Source: an uncultured bacterium
GTDB lineage: Bacteria > Planctomycetota > Planctomycetia > Pirellulales > UBA1268
Length of the DNA: 5,564 nt
Direction of reading: 5' to 3'
Assembly (NCBI GenBank): GCA_937959175.1
Contig: CALGAS010000496.1
Location: 1 to 5,564, forward strand
Shown: positions 1 through 4,749 of the stretch, in pieces
Position numbering within the stretch: position 1 is the stretch's first letter
Layout of the letters: each line of letters begins with the position of its first letter
The notes under the pieces: generated by a model
Told to the model about the DNA's origin: nothing
Databases searched by the model: none
Seen by the model: only the letters and a program-made list of their open reading frames with translations
Position numbers and translations under genes: made by a program

Positions 1-78
1 GCGCTCGGTTTCCCAACGCCGGCTCGATTGGCACGGGCCCACCCCTCGCGAACCCTTGATTCCGTGTGTCCTCGGGCT
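1..78. other. Window edge, no established gene
   Basis: This short stretch lies between the window edge and the REP-like palindrome. On the plus strand one frame is open from the edge to a TGA at 57-59, which would give an 18-residue tail ending in PPLANP. That could be the end of a plus-strand gene converging on the subtilase gene, but 18 codons are too few to judge. The other frames give no better signal. Confidence 0.3.
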
Positions 79-127
79 GGAAAAGGGTACAGGCACCTCG
101 CTTCGCTCGGAGCCAGTCCCCTTTTCC
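79..127. repeat. REP-like imperfect palindrome
   Basis: The two arms, GGAAAAGGGTACAGGCACC and (read as reverse complement) GGAAAAGGGGACTGGCTCC, pair over 49 bases with isolated mismatches (T/C, A/A, A/A) and a short apex around TTCG. The first 9 base pairs are perfect. Arms of the AAAAGGG-ACAGGCACC type are, as far as I recall, dispersed in planctomycete and other genomes and are often associated with IS200-like Y1 transposases (RAYT type). That link is memory, not something shown here, and there is no transposase in the window. It lies beyond the end of the subtilase gene, as REP elements usually do. Confidence 0.65.
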
Positions 128-134
128 ATAGAAG

Positions 135-156
135 CCCCCCGGCGCGAGCCGGGGGG
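135..156 (-). terminator. GC-rich hairpin after subtilase gene
   Basis: A perfect 9-bp stem (CCCCCCGGC / GCCGGGGGG) encloses a 4-base loop, starting about 49 bases past the stop of the subtilase gene. Read in the minus direction it is followed by GCTTCTATGG, which has no real U-run, so it is a weak intrinsic terminator at best. It may act instead as an mRNA 3'-end stabiliser or with Rho. It is next to the REP-like palindrome but shares no sequence with it. Confidence 0.5.
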
Positions 157-204
157 ACGGCGGGCTGTTGGGCGATCCCGGCCCCTGGAAACCCGAACCA
201 ACGC

Positions 205-2067
205 TCACCGCCGTCGTCGCCTGGCGAGCGTCACGCCGGCGACGCCGATCCCTGCCAGCGCGAGCGTGGCCGGCTCGGGCACCGCCTCCCAGGAGACCGC
301 GTACGGCTGGAGGTTAGCGGCGTCGCCCCAGACCGCTCCGGTCGTGTTGTCGAAGGTGTTGAACGGATACTCGACCCGGAGGCCGTAGAAGCCGGAGCGG
401 GGCAGGGTGAAGGAGAGGTGCTCGGTCGTGTTGTAGAGGCTCTCGGAACTGGCGATCAGGGTCGTGAACGAGTCGCTGCCGTCGAGCTCCCAGATCGAGA
501 GATTGAGATCGGCCTGGGCGACTTCGCCGACTTGCAGCGAGGCATAGTCGAAGAACCGGTTGCGGAGCCAGGTGAGCGTGGTCGTGAAGGTCGTGCCGCC
601 GCGGAGCCACTCCGAGATCACGTAGTCGTTGGAGACGCCGACCTCCGCGTTGCCGTAGTCCCAGCCGGTCTTGACGACGTCGCCGAGGTCGCCCTGGGCC
701 GTGCCGGGCACGTCCGTCTGGCCGTTGACCTGCAGGTCGAAGGTGGTATCGAGATTCATCCGGCCGGTGCCGGCGGCGTAGTCGAGGCCCTGGGTCGTCT
801 GCACGTAGCTCGAGCCGGCCCCGGCGACGACCGTCTGGCCGTTGTCCCAGCCGCTGGTCTTGTCGGCGCCATTGAGCAGGAGCGCCTTGACGACCACGCT
901 CTGCGAGGCGTTGGCATTGCCGGAGAGCGCGGGCAGCGTCTTGGCGGCGCTGGCCACCAGGGCCGCGCCCCCGGCCACGATCGGCGCCGAGAAGCTCGTG
1001 CCGCCGATGCTATTGGAGTAGGCGTCGGCCACCGAGCCTTGGTCGACGCCGCCGATGTCCGCGTTGTTGCCGCCGTTTTGGCCGCCGTAGAAGGCCGCGG
1101 TCAACGAGTTGCCGGGGGCAGAGATGTCGACCGCCGCCCGGACGCCCGCCACGACCACCGGATTGAACTGGTCGTCGCGGTAGCCGAAGTCCTGAGGCGA
1201 CCGGCTGCTGAAGTTTGCCACCACGCTGTAGGCATTGGGGCCGTCGAGGGCCCCAACCGTGATCGCGTTGTAGTCGGAGCCGGGGGAGCCGACCGTGTTG
1301 GCCGTCGGGCCGCTGTTGCCGGCGCTGGCGACGTAGGTCGTGGCCGGGTTCTGGAAGCAGTAGGCGTCCATCGCGATCGATAACAAATCGTTCCCGGATG
1401 TGTCGGTGAAGCCATAACTCGAGTTGACGACATCGGCCACCCCGAAGGTCTGCTCGTAGGGCGTCAGGAAGGAATTGACCGTAAATCCGAAGCTGAGGGC
1501 ATAGGCGGGGGCATTCCACTGGGAGGCGATGGCGGCGGCCCGCAGGTCGGTGCCGGGAGCGATCCCCTGCTGGCGGATCTCGGGATCGACCACCGTCTGG
1601 CGGCCCCCGATCAGCATCGCGGCCCAGGTGGCGTGGCGGTCGTACTTGGCGGCGACCGACGCCCCGCCCCAGGACTGGGCATCGGCGATGAAGTTGGTCG
1701 CGGTGGTGGCTACGTGCTGGAGCGTCTCGTGGCCGTTCCAGAAATAGCCCGCCTCGAGATTGCTCGAGATCGTGTTCTGGCCGGTGATCGGGGTCGAGTG
1801 ATCGTAGTAGCGGTCGGCCCCGAGGAAGGCGTTGAGATCGAAGGTTCCACCACCCACGCTGGTCGTGGCGTCGGCCGACGGGTCGAACTCCGCCGACGGG
1901 GCGATCCCGTAGGTCGCGGTGAAGGTCGCCTCAGGATCGAGCTGCCGGATCGCACCTGGCTCTGGCGAGGCAGCGAGGGCCCAGGTCGAGGTAATCGCCG
2001 CCAGCAGCGGCCACGCCCACCGTACGAACCTCGGCTGCTGAGTCCGTGTCGACACACCGTCCCCCAA
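205..2067 (-). CDS. Secreted subtilisin-like (S8) PEP-CTERM protein
   Basis: This 620-aa exported protein is a subtilase-fold peptidase or pseudopeptidase that is probably handed to the exosortase sorting pathway. Residues 1-33 are a signal peptide (Arg-rich start, hydrophobic PLLAAITSTWALAA). The catalytic region shows His145 in DRHATWAA, oxyanion Asn251 in ASAGNSGP and the nucleophile Ser358 in GGTSFSAP. The usual Asp-Thr/Ser-Gly appears as Glu105-Ala-Gly in NLEAG, so activity is uncertain. Residues about 470-595 look like a beta-sandwich domain (TLTWLRNRFFD, LPRSGFYGLRVEY). Residues 596-620 are a PEP-CTERM signal: VPEP, hydrophobic helix, RRRRR. The TTG start has AGGGGA 5 bases upstream. 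An alternative GTG at 2055 with GGGGGA upstream would drop four residues and leave the signal peptide intact; no ATG is available. The gene lies 115 bases after the receiver-like gene and may be co-transcribed with it. Confidence 0.93.
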   Translation of the reverse strand: MGDGVSTRTQQPRFVRWAWPLLAAITSTWALAASPEPGAIRQLDPEATFTATYGIAPSAEFDPSADATTSVGGGTFDLNAFLGADRYYDHSTPITGQNTISSNLEAGYFWNGHETLQHVATTATNFIADAQSWGGASVAAKYDRHATWAAMLIGGRQTVVDPEIRQQGIAPGTDLRAAAIASQWNAPAYALSFGFTVNSFLTPYEQTFGVADVVNSSYGFTDTSGNDLLSIAMDAYCFQNPATTYVASAGNSGPTANTVGSPGSDYNAITVGALDGPNAYSVVANFSSRSPQDFGYRDDQFNPVVVAGVRAAVDISAPGNSLTAAFYGGQNGGNNADIGGVDQGSVADAYSNSIGGTSFSAPIVAGGAALVASAAKTLPALSGNANASQSVVVKALLLNGADKTSGWDNGQTVVAGAGSSYVQTTQGLDYAAGTGRMNLDTTFDLQVNGQTDVPGTAQGDLGDVVKTGWDYGNAEVGVSNDYVISEWLRGGTTFTTTLTWLRNRFFDYASLQVGEVAQADLNLSIWELDGSDSFTTLIASSESLYNTTEHLSFTLPRSGFYGLRVEYPFNTFDNTTGAVWGDAANLQPYAVSWEAVPEPATLALAGIGVAGVTLARRRRR

Positions 2068-2182
2068 ACCGGTCCCCTGGTGGTGTCCAGAGAATCCCTC
2101 CCAACTGGAAATCCGCCGCCCAACGCGGTGGCCGCTCGCTGCCCAACGCCAGCATGAGGCCCTGTCCGCAAACAGCCCGCGA

Positions 2183-2677
2183 TCAGCCCATCATCAAGAC
2201 GGCCATCGCGATCGCCGCGGCACCGATGCCGACTGGCAGCGACACGAGCCCCCGCTTCACGTTCGGCAGCGAGAGTGCCTGCGGCCGCTGGTCGGCCGGG
2301 AGCGCGAGAAGTTTCGCCAGGTCTTCCAGCGAGATCGGCTGCTGGAGGATCGCATCGACGTCGAGGGACGCGGCCTCCACCCCGTCGGTTGCATCGACCA
2401 TGGCAACCGCACCGGTTCCCCAGTCGACATCGAGCGAGTTAAGCAGGTCGACGAAATCGTGGCCCGACATGTCGTCGAGTTCCTCAGCCACGAGCCAGGC
2501 ATCGACTGGCCTGCGGCGGGCGATGCGAAGGGCGTCGCTGCCGCTTGATCGGAGGTGGAGGTTGAGCCGGCCCTCGCGGGCCTCCGCCGCCAACGCACCA
2601 TAGGCGTCAAAACGCGGGTCAACAACGATCACACTCGGGATGATCGGGCTGCGTTCGTGTGTCTTCATCTCGGCCAT
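2183..2677 (-). CDS. Degenerate receiver-domain protein with C-terminal TM helix
   Basis: This 164-aa protein has a CheY-like receiver fold without phosphorylation chemistry. Strand 1 ends in VIVVD20, where one acidic residue of the usual pair remains. The segment WLVAEELDDMSG (61-72) aligns with the canonical DxxMPxMDG region and puts Ala64 at the phospho-Asp site. The conserved Lys-Pro is Gln113-Pro114. Residues 144-163 form one hydrophobic helix at the C-terminus, so the receiver is probably held on the cytoplasmic face of the membrane by a tail anchor. It is a paralogue of the gene just upstream (shared D.YG, ARR, WLVA, DMSG), 98 bases after that gene's stop. The chosen ATG has AGGA 8 bases upstream, the spacing used by its neighbours. 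An in-frame ATG at 2692 would add five residues but has a poorer site. Its partner and output are unknown. Confidence 0.85.
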   Translation of the reverse strand: MAEMKTHERSPIIPSVIVVDPRFDAYGALAAEAREGRLNLHLRSSGSDALRIARRRPVDAWLVAEELDDMSGHDFVDLLNSLDVDWGTGAVAMVDATDGVEAASLDVDAILQQPISLEDLAKLLALPADQRPQALSLPNVKRGLVSLPVGIGAAAIAMAVLMMG

Positions 2678-2775
2678 TCGTTCAATCCTCATAGAATCCG
2701 GCGGAACTTTTTGCCGCGTCTAGGGTGCATCTCGGGACGTTGTCCACCTGTTTTGAGCTCTTCCGTGGCAGACCT

Positions 2776-3303
2776 TCAAGCCTCTGGAGCCACGGTTTCA
2801 TTCGTCCGGCAGGTCGTTGACCGGGCGGCCTGAATCATGTCGAGGGCAATGGGCCGAGTGAGATAGCCGGCGACCCCCGCAATCAGGGCCCGCTGCTCCT
2901 CCTCGATCGAGTAGGTGTCAGCCATGACAAAGATCCCGCTCCGCAGTCCTTGGCCAAGCTGATTCAAAGAGATGGTGGCGCCGCCGCGAAGCGGATCGAC
3001 GCTGCCCTGCTGGACATGCGGCGAGAGCATGTCAAGCATGTCGAAGCCCGACATATCAGGCAGATCACCCGCCACGAGCCAGCAATCTGCTCGGAAGCGT
3101 CGAGCCAGACGGATCGCCGAACGCCCATCAACGCAGAAGTGAAGGCCGATCTCACCCCGCTGAGCTGCTTCCACAAAATCGCCATATCGATCGCAGTCGG
3201 CGTCGACGATCACGATTTCATGGAGCTTGGCTCGCGGAGGCCGAGCCGCCCGGACCTGCTCAGCCCGGACCGTATCGGTATCAAATCGAGGTTTCGTGCT
3301 CAT
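2776..3303 (-). CDS. Degenerate receiver-domain protein
   Basis: This 175-aa soluble protein is a paralogue of the next gene downstream. A basic N-terminal tail (1-28) leads into a receiver-like fold: IVIVD34, then LHF, IRLARR and WLVAGDLPDMSG (75-86), which puts Ala78 at the phospho-Asp position. A later strand is GIFVMAD, where the usual Thr/Ser is missing, and GYLTRPI has Arg150 in place of the conserved Lys. Between the third helix and the fourth strand is an extra loop of about 20 residues (96-120) that the paralogue lacks. There is no DNA-binding or enzymatic output domain and no membrane segment. Loss of the Asp, Thr/Ser and Lys suggests a constitutive protein-interaction module rather than a phosphorelay member (family knowledge plus inference). 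The ATG is preceded by AAGGA at 8 bases, which supports this start. Confidence 0.87.
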   Translation of the reverse strand: MSTKPRFDTDTVRAEQVRAARPPRAKLHEIVIVDADCDRYGDFVEAAQRGEIGLHFCVDGRSAIRLARRFRADCWLVAGDLPDMSGFDMLDMLSPHVQQGSVDPLRGGATISLNQLGQGLRSGIFVMADTYSIEEEQRALIAGVAGYLTRPIALDMIQAARSTTCRTNETVAPEA

Positions 3304-3323
3304 GAGCTGATTCCTTCTAAAGA

Positions 3324-3340
3324 GCCGGCTTGCAGCCGAC
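3324..3340 (-). other. Small hairpin upstream of receiver-like gene
   Basis: In the minus-strand transcript GTCGGCT-GCA-AGCCGGC forms a 7-bp stem with one G-U pair and a 3-base loop, followed by TCTTTAG. It sits between the secreted-protein gene and the Shine-Dalgarno of the receiver-like gene, ending about 7 bases before that site. It could be a partial terminator, a processing site or a translational modulator. The stem is short, so chance is possible. Confidence 0.35.
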
Positions 3341-3362
3341 GGTCAAATGATCTTCATCCGCG

Positions 3363-3892
3363 TCATGTGGAGTGGATTGTGAAAGCGTTCCTCACCGGAG
3401 GTCGGCCCAGGCAGCACCCGTCGCAGTTCCTGTCGGACGAGCCGGCACCGGCGTGACAGCCGACAGAGGAGTCCGCGTCCAGGCCGCAGCCGGACTGGCA
3501 CCGACCGACCTGCCGGACATCGGGCGTGCAGAACTTGCAGGACGCGGCTGAAGGTCAGCCACGAGCAACGGGAGAACCGTCTTGGAGTTGGCGAAGAGTT
3601 CACCGCCGCGATACGACGCGGCCCGGTCACGGGCGGGCACCGACTGGCGGGCCATGGTCGACGTGGCGCTGGTGCGAGCGCGGGCAGCGGGAATCACGAC
3701 GGCCGAACTCCTGATGGACGTCTGCGACAGGTCGCTCTGGATGGCAAATCCACTGACGATGCTCCCTCGCGCCGGCAGCTGGAATGCGTCAGCCGCCTGC
3801 ACGGCAGAAGCCTGAAGACCAGCGGCAGCGACCACGGCGGTCAGCGAAACACCGAGCCAGCGGCTCCCGGCGAAAAATCGATCGATAGACAT
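3363..3892 (-). pseudogene. Secreted Cys-rich protein, apparently frameshifted
   Basis: I do not recognise the family. From ATG 3892 (AGGGGG 5 bases upstream) the frame encodes a clear signal peptide, with a hydrophobic core at about residues 12-32 and likely cleavage after SAVQA. A polar, Ser/Arg/Ala-rich mature region of about 80 residues follows. This frame then runs on to a TGA at 3392 (166 aa), but from about 3540 its codons lose the GC-rich third position. In the -1 frame the last 58 codons (3539 to TGA 3363) have clearly GC-richer third positions and encode eight cysteines in a CxxC-x9-C-x3-C-x9-C-x10-C-x2-CC pattern. The likely original gene joined the two parts, with one base lost between about 3557 and 3539. 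Alternatives are a sequencing error, a programmed shift (no slippery heptamer seen) or an intact 166-aa protein with a low-complexity tail. The mature product would sit outside the cytoplasmic membrane. Confidence 0.6.
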
Positions 3893-3913
3893 GAAAGCCC
3901 CCTGAAATGTCGA

Positions 3914-3950
3914 TCTGAAGAAATGAAGAAAAGAAGCGAAAGACGTGAAC
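3914..3950. other. Homopurine/homopyrimidine-biased leader tract
   Basis: The plus strand here is nearly all purine (GAAGAAATGAAGAAAAGAAG onwards), so the minus-strand mRNA leader of the secreted-protein gene is C/U-rich just before its ribosome binding site. The tract is AT-richer than its surroundings. It would be unstructured in RNA, which may keep the start site accessible. No specific binding site is evident. Confidence 0.4.
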
Positions 3951-4010
3951 GATTGAGGGAAAAACCAGTGAGGCGGCGGGGCACGGCCAACGACCGCCCC
4001 CGTTTCGGCG

Positions 4011-4115
4011 TCAGCCGACCACCACCACAAACACGGCGGACACCGCCAGCAGGCAGCTCATCGCGAGGGACGAAAGAACCCGAACGGACGGCAGAAACTG
4101 CTGGTGAGAAGTCAT
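4011..4115 (-). CDS. Small single-TM membrane peptide (34 aa)
   Basis: This is a 34-residue peptide with a short polar N-terminus (MTSHQQFLPSVRV) and one hydrophobic segment from about residue 13 to the end (LSSLAMSCLLAVSAVF, then four valines and a glycine). The reading frame is open further upstream, but only this ATG has a good ribosome site: AAGGA 8 bases before it, within a block of 16 bases that is nearly identical to the start of the receiver-like gene at 3303. Family and function are unknown. The single C-terminal helix suggests a small inner-membrane protein, possibly a subunit or regulator of a membrane complex with its neighbours. It lies 82 bases after the other small gene. Confidence 0.62.
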   Translation of the reverse strand: MTSHQQFLPSVRVLSSLAMSCLLAVSAVFVVVVG

Positions 4116-4123
4116 GACCTGAT

Positions 4124-4128
4124 TCCTT
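4124..4128 (-). promoter_or_regulatory. Shine-Dalgarno deciding the 4115 start
   Basis: AAGGA (minus strand) lies 8 bases before ATG 4115. The open frame continues upstream to 4244, but no other candidate start there has a comparable site, so this site fixes the start of the 34-aa peptide. Confidence 0.6.
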
Positions 4129-4197
4129 GCTGGGTGGACTTGATGGGTGAACGTTGATGCTTGGGATGAAGGACTCGACACAGATTCCGGCGGCCTC

Positions 4198-4314
4198 TCA
4201 CAACAGCGAGACGACCGACAGAAAAAACACAATGGGCATGGCACAGAAGAGGACGTCGACCTGCGTCAACGACCAGCCTCGCCGTGCGGACCCCGCTGCC
4301 GACAACCGGCTCAT
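4198..4314 (-). CDS. Small single-TM membrane peptide (38 aa)
   Basis: This is a 38-residue peptide with a basic, polar N-terminal half (MSRLSAAGSARRGWSLTQ) and a hydrophobic C-terminal helix (VLFCAMPIVFFLSVVSLL, residues 21-38). By the positive-inside rule the Arg-rich end should face the cytoplasm. The start is chosen because AAGGAG, a full anti-16S match, lies 7 bases upstream; a longer in-frame version from 4398 has no such site. It is the first gene after the candidate sigma-54 promoter, about 140 bases into the transcript. It has no recognised family. Its overall plan (polar head, terminal TM) resembles the next 34-aa peptide, but the sequences are not clearly homologous. Confidence 0.65.
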   Translation of the reverse strand: MSRLSAAGSARRGWSLTQVDVLFCAMPIVFFLSVVSLL

Positions 4315-4321
4315 GAGCGAA

Positions 4322-4327
4322 CTCCTT
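4322..4327 (-). promoter_or_regulatory. Perfect Shine-Dalgarno deciding the 4314 start
   Basis: AAGGAG lies 7 bases before ATG 4314 on the minus strand. It is the strongest ribosome site in the window and the main evidence that the 38-aa frame is a gene. Confidence 0.65.
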
Positions 4328-4407
4328 GGACTTGGCTTGCAGGCAATCACCATCGACCCCGGCGGGCAGAACGCTTCCGGCCCGCACCGCGGTCTCACGA
4401 CTCAGTT

Positions 4408-4428
4408 CCAGCCCCGATGGGGGACTGG
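4408..4428 (-). other. Leader hairpin in the 5' UTR of the small-gene array
   Basis: In the minus-strand RNA, CCAG-(UC bulge)-CCCC-AUC-GGGG-CUGG gives an 8-bp stem with a 2-base bulge and a 3-base loop. It falls between the predicted sigma-54 start site (about 4455) and the first gene. It may affect RNA stability or translation; no known riboswitch is recognised. Confidence 0.35.
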
Positions 4429-4466
4429 GGCGATTCGCACCAGTGCTCCTCGCCACCTTTTCTCCA

Positions 4467-4483
4467 TGCACACCCCGTGCCAA
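4467..4483 (-). promoter_or_regulatory. Candidate sigma-54 (RpoN) promoter
   Basis: The minus strand reads TTGGCACG-GGGT-GTGCA, against the -24/-12 consensus YTGGCACG-N4-TTGCW. All eight upstream consensus positions match, four of five downstream ones match, and the essential GG and GC are exactly 10 bases apart. Transcription would start near 4455, about 140 bases before the first small gene and in the direction of the whole array. Sigma-54 promoters need an AAA+ enhancer-binding activator; none is encoded here, and I see no clear activator site in 4490-4600 beyond a repeated GGTCGAA (4548-4554, 4565-4571). Confidence 0.6.
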
Positions 4484-4578
4484 AGGTCGCCTGTAGAAGT
4501 GACAAATCGTCAGCCAGTGCCATAAGTCGATGCTGGGTAAAGGCTTAGGTCGAAAAAAACGCCTGGTCGAAGGGCCCC

Positions 4579-4606
4579 AAAAAAGGCACACCCCCTAAAG
4601 GTGGTG
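4579..4606 (-). terminator. Possible intrinsic terminator downstream of aroB
   Basis: The minus strand reads CACC-A-CC-TTTA-GG-G-GGTG, a stem with one A/G mismatch and a 4-base loop, then TGCC and a run of six T. That is the layout of a rho-independent terminator, although the stem is short and partly overlaps the neighbouring palindrome. It would separate aroB transcription from the sigma-54 array. Confidence 0.4.
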
Positions 4607-4749
4607 GAGCGAATCGCTCCACCCAGGTGGTCGCTGGCGACCAGGGGTGGAGCGATTCGCTCCACCCGGACCCCCCAGAGGTGGTGATTGGTGGCGGAGA
4701 GGCCAGGAGGACCGGGCAGACCAGGGGTGGCCTGGCAAGCCGGGCGGCT
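4590..4749. repeat. Degenerate 80-base tandem repeat
   Basis: Two blocks recur at exactly 80-base spacing: ACCCCCTAAAGGTGGTG (4590-4606) with ACCCCCCAGAGGTGGTG (4670-4686), and ACCAGGGGTGG (4640-4650) with the same bases at 4720-4730. Between these blocks the two units are only weakly similar, and the palindromes are confined to the first unit. It may be an old duplication in which one unit decayed or gained palindromes. Confidence 0.4.
4603..4667. repeat. Compound palindrome (BIME-like)
   Basis: Three perfect inverted repeats stand in a row. The first is GGTGGAGCGA-A-TCGCTCCACC (4603-4623), the second TGGTCGC-TG-GCGACCA (4628-4643) and the third GGGTGGAGCGA-T-TCGCTCCACCC (4645-4667). The outer two are reverse complements of each other (central A versus T), so the whole block is also one large inverted repeat. 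This matches the design of a bacterial interspersed mosaic element: two REP-like units head to head around a spacer, in the intergenic region after a gene. Confidence 0.75.

Noticed and set aside
28..1383. A 451-codon open frame on the plus strand
   Set aside because: It lies antisense to the subtilase gene, which has clear motifs. The product is a low-complexity Arg/Gly/Ala/Val string, a usual antisense artefact of GC-rich codons.
1633..2157. Plus-strand open frame over the 5' part of the subtilase gene
   Set aside because: It is antisense to the signal peptide and N-terminal region, Arg/Gly-rich, with no recognisable domain.
1710..2171. Minus-strand frame overlapping the subtilase start
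   Set aside because: It is an out-of-frame shadow of the subtilase gene, rich in Arg/Ser/Pro.
2046..2603. Plus-strand 185-codon frame
   Set aside because: It is antisense to the receiver-like gene, Ser/Arg-rich, and shows no motif.
2183..3303. A normal two-component response-regulator pair
   Set aside because: The phospho-Asp, the Thr/Ser and the Lys are replaced, there is no output domain, and no histidine kinase is visible.
3893..4030. N-terminal extension of the secreted-protein gene to an ATG at 4030
   Set aside because: It overlaps the end of the upstream peptide gene and would bury an excellent signal peptide behind 46 residues. The ATG at 3892 has its own AGGGGG site.
4116..4244. 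N-terminal extension of the 34-aa peptide to 4244
   Set aside because: It overlaps the 38-aa gene, and the extra residues are Cys/Pro/Ser-rich shadow sequence. The ATG at 4115 has a strong ribosome site.
4112..4591. Minus-strand 159-codon frame across the leader and both small genes
   Set aside because: It would start upstream of the sigma-54 promoter, has no ribosome site, and its product looks random. The two short frames with strong ribosome sites explain the region better.
4603..4749. CRISPR array or insertion sequence
   Set aside because: There are only two degenerate units with no regular spacers, no terminal inverted repeats bounding a transposase, and no cas gene.
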